From Thermoplasmatales archaeon I-plasma (GTDB lineage: Archaea; Thermoplasmatota; Thermoplasmata; Thermoplasmatales; GCA-001856825): a stretch of DNA of 64,000 bases. A program made the translations under genes and the position numbers. The stretch covers positions 364,581 to 428,580 of the forward strand of contig ATMD01000001.1 of assembly GCA_001856825.1 (NCBI GenBank), in the 5' to 3' direction. Shown piece after piece: positions 61,555-64,000 of this stretch (its first letter is position 1; the number at the start of each line of letters is the position of its first letter). Under the pieces are notes generated by a model. It was given only the letters and a program-made list of their open reading frames with translations. It ran no database searches and had not been told where the DNA came from.

Positions 61555-62802
61555 TTGATAACTACTGATGAGCTCCTACTGCTCTTGGCAGGGATCATGC
61601 TTCTCGGTTTCATAGGTGAGATAGCCTTCAGGAAGAAGCGAATCCCGGATATGTTACTGCTATTGCTGATAGGGATACTCATTCATTACTCAGGAATAAT
61701 TCCGACTGTTTATATCTCTATACTTAAATCATTCCTTAGTTTTGTTGGCATAATTGCTCTTATACTGATAGTATTTGGAGGCCTCCTAAGACTCGATCTT
61801 CAAAAGTACGGTCATTCAGTTTCAAAAGGTATATGGATTGCAGTCGCCGATCTTGCGTTCGCTATTGGGTTGATGACTCCTTTATTGTACTACATTTTCC
61901 ACATACCGCTTATCATTTCCCTATTGATATCCACCATTCTCAGTGAAACTGCTGCACCGTTTATAATTCCCCTCCTTGCAAGGATAAAGATGAATGAGGG
62001 CATCGCCCATTCCATAGAAGTAGAGACCATTTTCAATTCTGTTCTCAACGTAATAGGTGCACTTCTCATCCTAAGCATCATAAATCAACAAGTTACTTTT
62101 GTAAGCCTAACAAGTTTTCTCTTTGGCAGCATATCTGAGGCAATCGTTCTGGGCGGCGTCATTGGAATCGTCTGGCTTATAGTTTTAAAGCAGGCATCCG
62201 CCCCTCACTATTATATTGCAACCATTGCGGTTCTCTTCGTTATCTGGGGGGTTTCTGACTATATAGGTGCATCTGCAATACTTGCGGTATTTATCTTCTC
62301 CATTATAATAGCGAACTCCCTTACCATATCTAAAATAGTCAAAATATCTGGAACTATAGACACCTCCCAGCTGAATTTCTTTAATCAGGAAATTACATTC
62401 ATTGTACTGACTATATTCTATGTGTACATCGGTATTCTTGTCAATATATTCGATTTCAGGGCACTTCTGCTGGCTTCCGTCTTTATTACTGCACTAGTTG
62501 CAATTCGATTCCTGGAAATATTCACTTTGAATGGAACGACCAAGTGGTTCGGTAAGGATACCTTGCTTGTATCGTCCTTCGTACATAGGGGGCCCACAGT
62601 CATAGTTCTCCTGGGCATTGTTCTCGCCTCAGACCCTTCAATTTTCAGCAATTACGGCAACACGATATTCTACGTGGTAATACTCAGCATTCTTGTAGGC
62701 TCAATTGGATTTGCTGCGATAACCAGAAGATATTCGACTAGCACAGTGCCAACACAAACTGTGCCTGCAGAACAAACATCTACGGATGTGAAACCTCCGT
62801 AG
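61555..62802 (+). CDS. Cation/proton antiporter, CPA1/NhaP-like
   Basis: This 415-aa ion antiporter has about 12 helices. Seen: RKKRIPDMLLLLLIGILI at the start (TM1-2), TILSETAAPFIIPLLARIKM (about residues 125-144) and the ion-site helix VETIFNSVLNVIGALLIL (about 152-169). The ND of CPA1 is replaced by NS in this copy; Glu is kept. HRGPTVIVLLGIVLA (about 342-356) contains the conserved Arg. It is likely to export Na+ or K+ in exchange for protons, or to serve pH homeostasis in an acid-loving cell. It starts with TTG, 28 nt from GTTATAATAG. Confidence 0.83.
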   Translation: MITTDELLLLLAGIMLLGFIGEIAFRKKRIPDMLLLLLIGILIHYSGIIPTVYISILKSFLSFVGIIALILIVFGGLLRLDLQKYGHSVSKGIWIAVADLAFAIGLMTPLLYYIFHIPLIISLLISTILSETAAPFIIPLLARIKMNEGIAHSIEVETIFNSVLNVIGALLILSIINQQVTFVSLTSFLFGSISEAIVLGGVIGIVWLIVLKQASAPHYYIATIAVLFVIWGVSDYIGASAILAVFIFSIIIANSLTISKIVKISGTIDTSQLNFFNQEITFIVLTIFYVYIGILVNIFDFRALLLASVFITALVAIRFLEIFTLNGTTKWFGKDTLLVSSFVHRGPTVIVLLGIVLASDPSIFSNYGNTIFYVVILSILVGSIGFAAITRRYSTSTVPTQTVPAEQTSTDVKPP

Positions 62803-63044
62803 TAAATTCAATATGACGCGTTTAGTCTGATATCAATTGTCGACGTACTTCATTAAAGATTCTATGTGCTGTCTCCACAATGAAATGAAGTGGCATCAAC
62901 TTTAAGGCATTGGTTTGGCCACAATTTGTCCGGGGGTTAAACGAACCAGGTTGTGGGTAAATATGTAAGAAGACCAAAGAGGAAAAGGGTATTGGCTTTA
63001 ACTGATCGGCAATCAGTTCATTGTAAATATGGGTCAGTGCAATC

Positions 63045-64000
63045 TCATTTCTGCTTCCAGCTGAATAATTTCACTGCTATCGCGAACAGTATTGCCGATC
63101 CCAATAATAGCCAGACAATCTGAATGGCTACTGTAGAGATGTTCCCATAGTCCAATACAGAGATGAGTGAATTTATGAAGTAAGTGAGGGGCAGGAACTT
63201 TGAGATGGTTACCAGGTATGCAGGGGCGAAGGTTAACGGGAAGAATACTCCTGACAGGAACATCATGGGGAACATTACCAGGTTGCCGACAACAGAAACC
63301 GTTTCCTCATTATCTGATACTAGACCTGCTAGTATTCCTACGCTTGTGAAGAAGAATAGCCCTCCAAAAATAATCAATGCAGACGTAAGGATAGTTTCAA
63401 CGTTCAGTGTGAGTGAAGCGCCAAATACGTATATTCCAATAGCAACGAGTATCACATCCGAAAGTACGAGCATTAGGAACGAGAACAGCATGTTCGCAGT
63501 TATCCATTCTGATTTTGTCAGACCGCTGAAGGATAGCTGCCTAAATAATCTCTCCCTCCTGTAGTTTGGGACGGTATAGACCATGTTGAACATCGTGCTC
63601 AGTACAGTGAAACCGATAAGACCTGGAACGTAGTAATCAATTGTCTTGCCCGTGTTACCTATGGCGACTTGCGACGAAAGGACAAGTTTCTGAGTCGTGT
63701 TGCTTGCCCTGAAGTTTATTTGGGTAAGTATGCCGTTGAGTGTCTGGTAGTCAGCGCTTGCAACAGTGGGGTTTGTGTGTCCCTTAAGTACAACGAATCC
63801 CAATCCACCAGAGTACAGGTTAGAAGTGAAGTTAGATGGTATAAGCAGGGCAGCCTGGACTGAATTGGCAGCAATGTAGTTAGACAGGTTTTCATTCTGT
63901 GGAATCAGTTGTACCTTGAAAAGACCAGAGCTGTTTATTGCATCTACCACTCCCCATGATACGGAGGAAGGGCTTTCATTTTGGATCACAAGGGTGGATG
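63045..64000 (-). CDS. ABC-2 type permease, truncated by window end
   Basis: This is the C-terminal 318 residues of an ABC-2 transporter permease; the frame is open beyond GTG 63989 to the window edge, reading 'STLVIQNESPSSVSW', so the N-terminus is outside. After an external region (to about residue 110) there are six membrane segments. The Asn/Tyr/Arg turn VPNYRRERLFRQLSFSGLTK (about 140-160) and FPLTFAPAYLVTISKFLPLT (about 252-271) are typical of the DrrB/YadH group. The ATPase partner must lie beyond the window. Sequons in the external part are consistent with an archaeal surface. Confidence 0.82.
   Translation of the reverse strand, partial: STLVIQNESPSSVSWGVVDAINSSGLFKVQLIPQNENLSNYIAANSVQAALLIPSNFTSNLYSGGLGFVVLKGHTNPTVASADYQTLNGILTQINFRASNTTQKLVLSSQVAIGNTGKTIDYYVPGLIGFTVLSTMFNMVYTVPNYRRERLFRQLSFSGLTKSEWITANMLFSFLMLVLSDVILVAIGIYVFGASLTLNVETILTSALIIFGGLFFFTSVGILAGLVSDNEETVSVVGNLVMFPMMFLSGVFFPLTFAPAYLVTISKFLPLTYFINSLISVLDYGNISTVAIQIVWLLLGSAILFAIAVKLFSWKQK

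Overview
This window looks like chromosome of an acidophilic or thermophilic euryarchaeon of the Thermoplasmata type. Seen directly: archaeal protein families (Nep1, UPF0147, a Pcc1-like subunit, class III signal-peptide pilins, a degenerate EF-Tu-like protein), an RNase P RNA, two tRNA-Arg genes without encoded CCA, and many start codons 22-30 nt downstream of a TATA box with no ribosome binding site (leaderless mRNAs). The assignment to Thermoplasmata is inference.

Layout. 1-18 kb is core catabolism: electron transfer flavoprotein (etfBA), a 3-hydroxyacyl-CoA dehydrogenase/enoyl-CoA hydratase fusion with an SCP2 protein, a giant MMPL transporter, a TatD-like hydrolase, a PadR regulator with an MFS exporter and an S-layer-like protein, aconitase, and the two methylmalonyl-CoA mutase subunits. 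Together they suggest oxidation of fatty acids, branched-chain amino acids and propionate into the TCA cycle. 18-24 kb is surface and regulatory: a winged-helix protein, membrane proteins and two pilin-like proteins.

20-35 kb is the most unusual region. Two copies of one gene pair (A and B), each protein with an N-terminal C2H2 zinc site, a probable winged helix and a beta-rich C-terminal half, lie in outward-facing orientation about 10 kb apart. Each pair is preceded by a palindrome with the same core (GTTAGAAAA-n-TTTTCTAA) and by a small ORF. Between them are an ornithine cyclodeaminase-family enzyme, a frameshifted FAD oxidoreductase, an esterase, a MarR/MFS pair, an eIF2B-family protein, a frameshifted CinA-like protein and an unknown two-gene operon. 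I regard the duplicated A/B pair with its palindrome as the best candidate for an undescribed system, probably regulatory; its function is unknown.

35-45 kb is housekeeping: EF-Tu-like protein, Pcc1-like protein and tRNA-Arg(GCG) in a row, a PadR regulator, an ABC-2 exporter, an Mrp Fe-S carrier ATPase, Nep1, PurD, ScpB, RNase P RNA, a histidine phosphatase and tRNA-Arg(TCT). 44-61 kb returns to catabolism: an MFS exporter, aldo/keto reductase, M13 metallopeptidase, a GH105-like hydrolase, urocanase (frameshifted), formimidoylglutamase, both AcnX subunits, a D-2-hydroxyacid dehydrogenase, an amino acid permease, a class V aminotransferase and leucyl aminopeptidase. This is a peptide and amino-acid scavenging set. 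The window ends with a CPA-type antiporter and a truncated ABC-2 permease.

Three genes (FAD oxidoreductase, CinA-like, urocanase) each carry one apparent single-base insertion and nothing else wrong; they are annotated as single interrupted genes.
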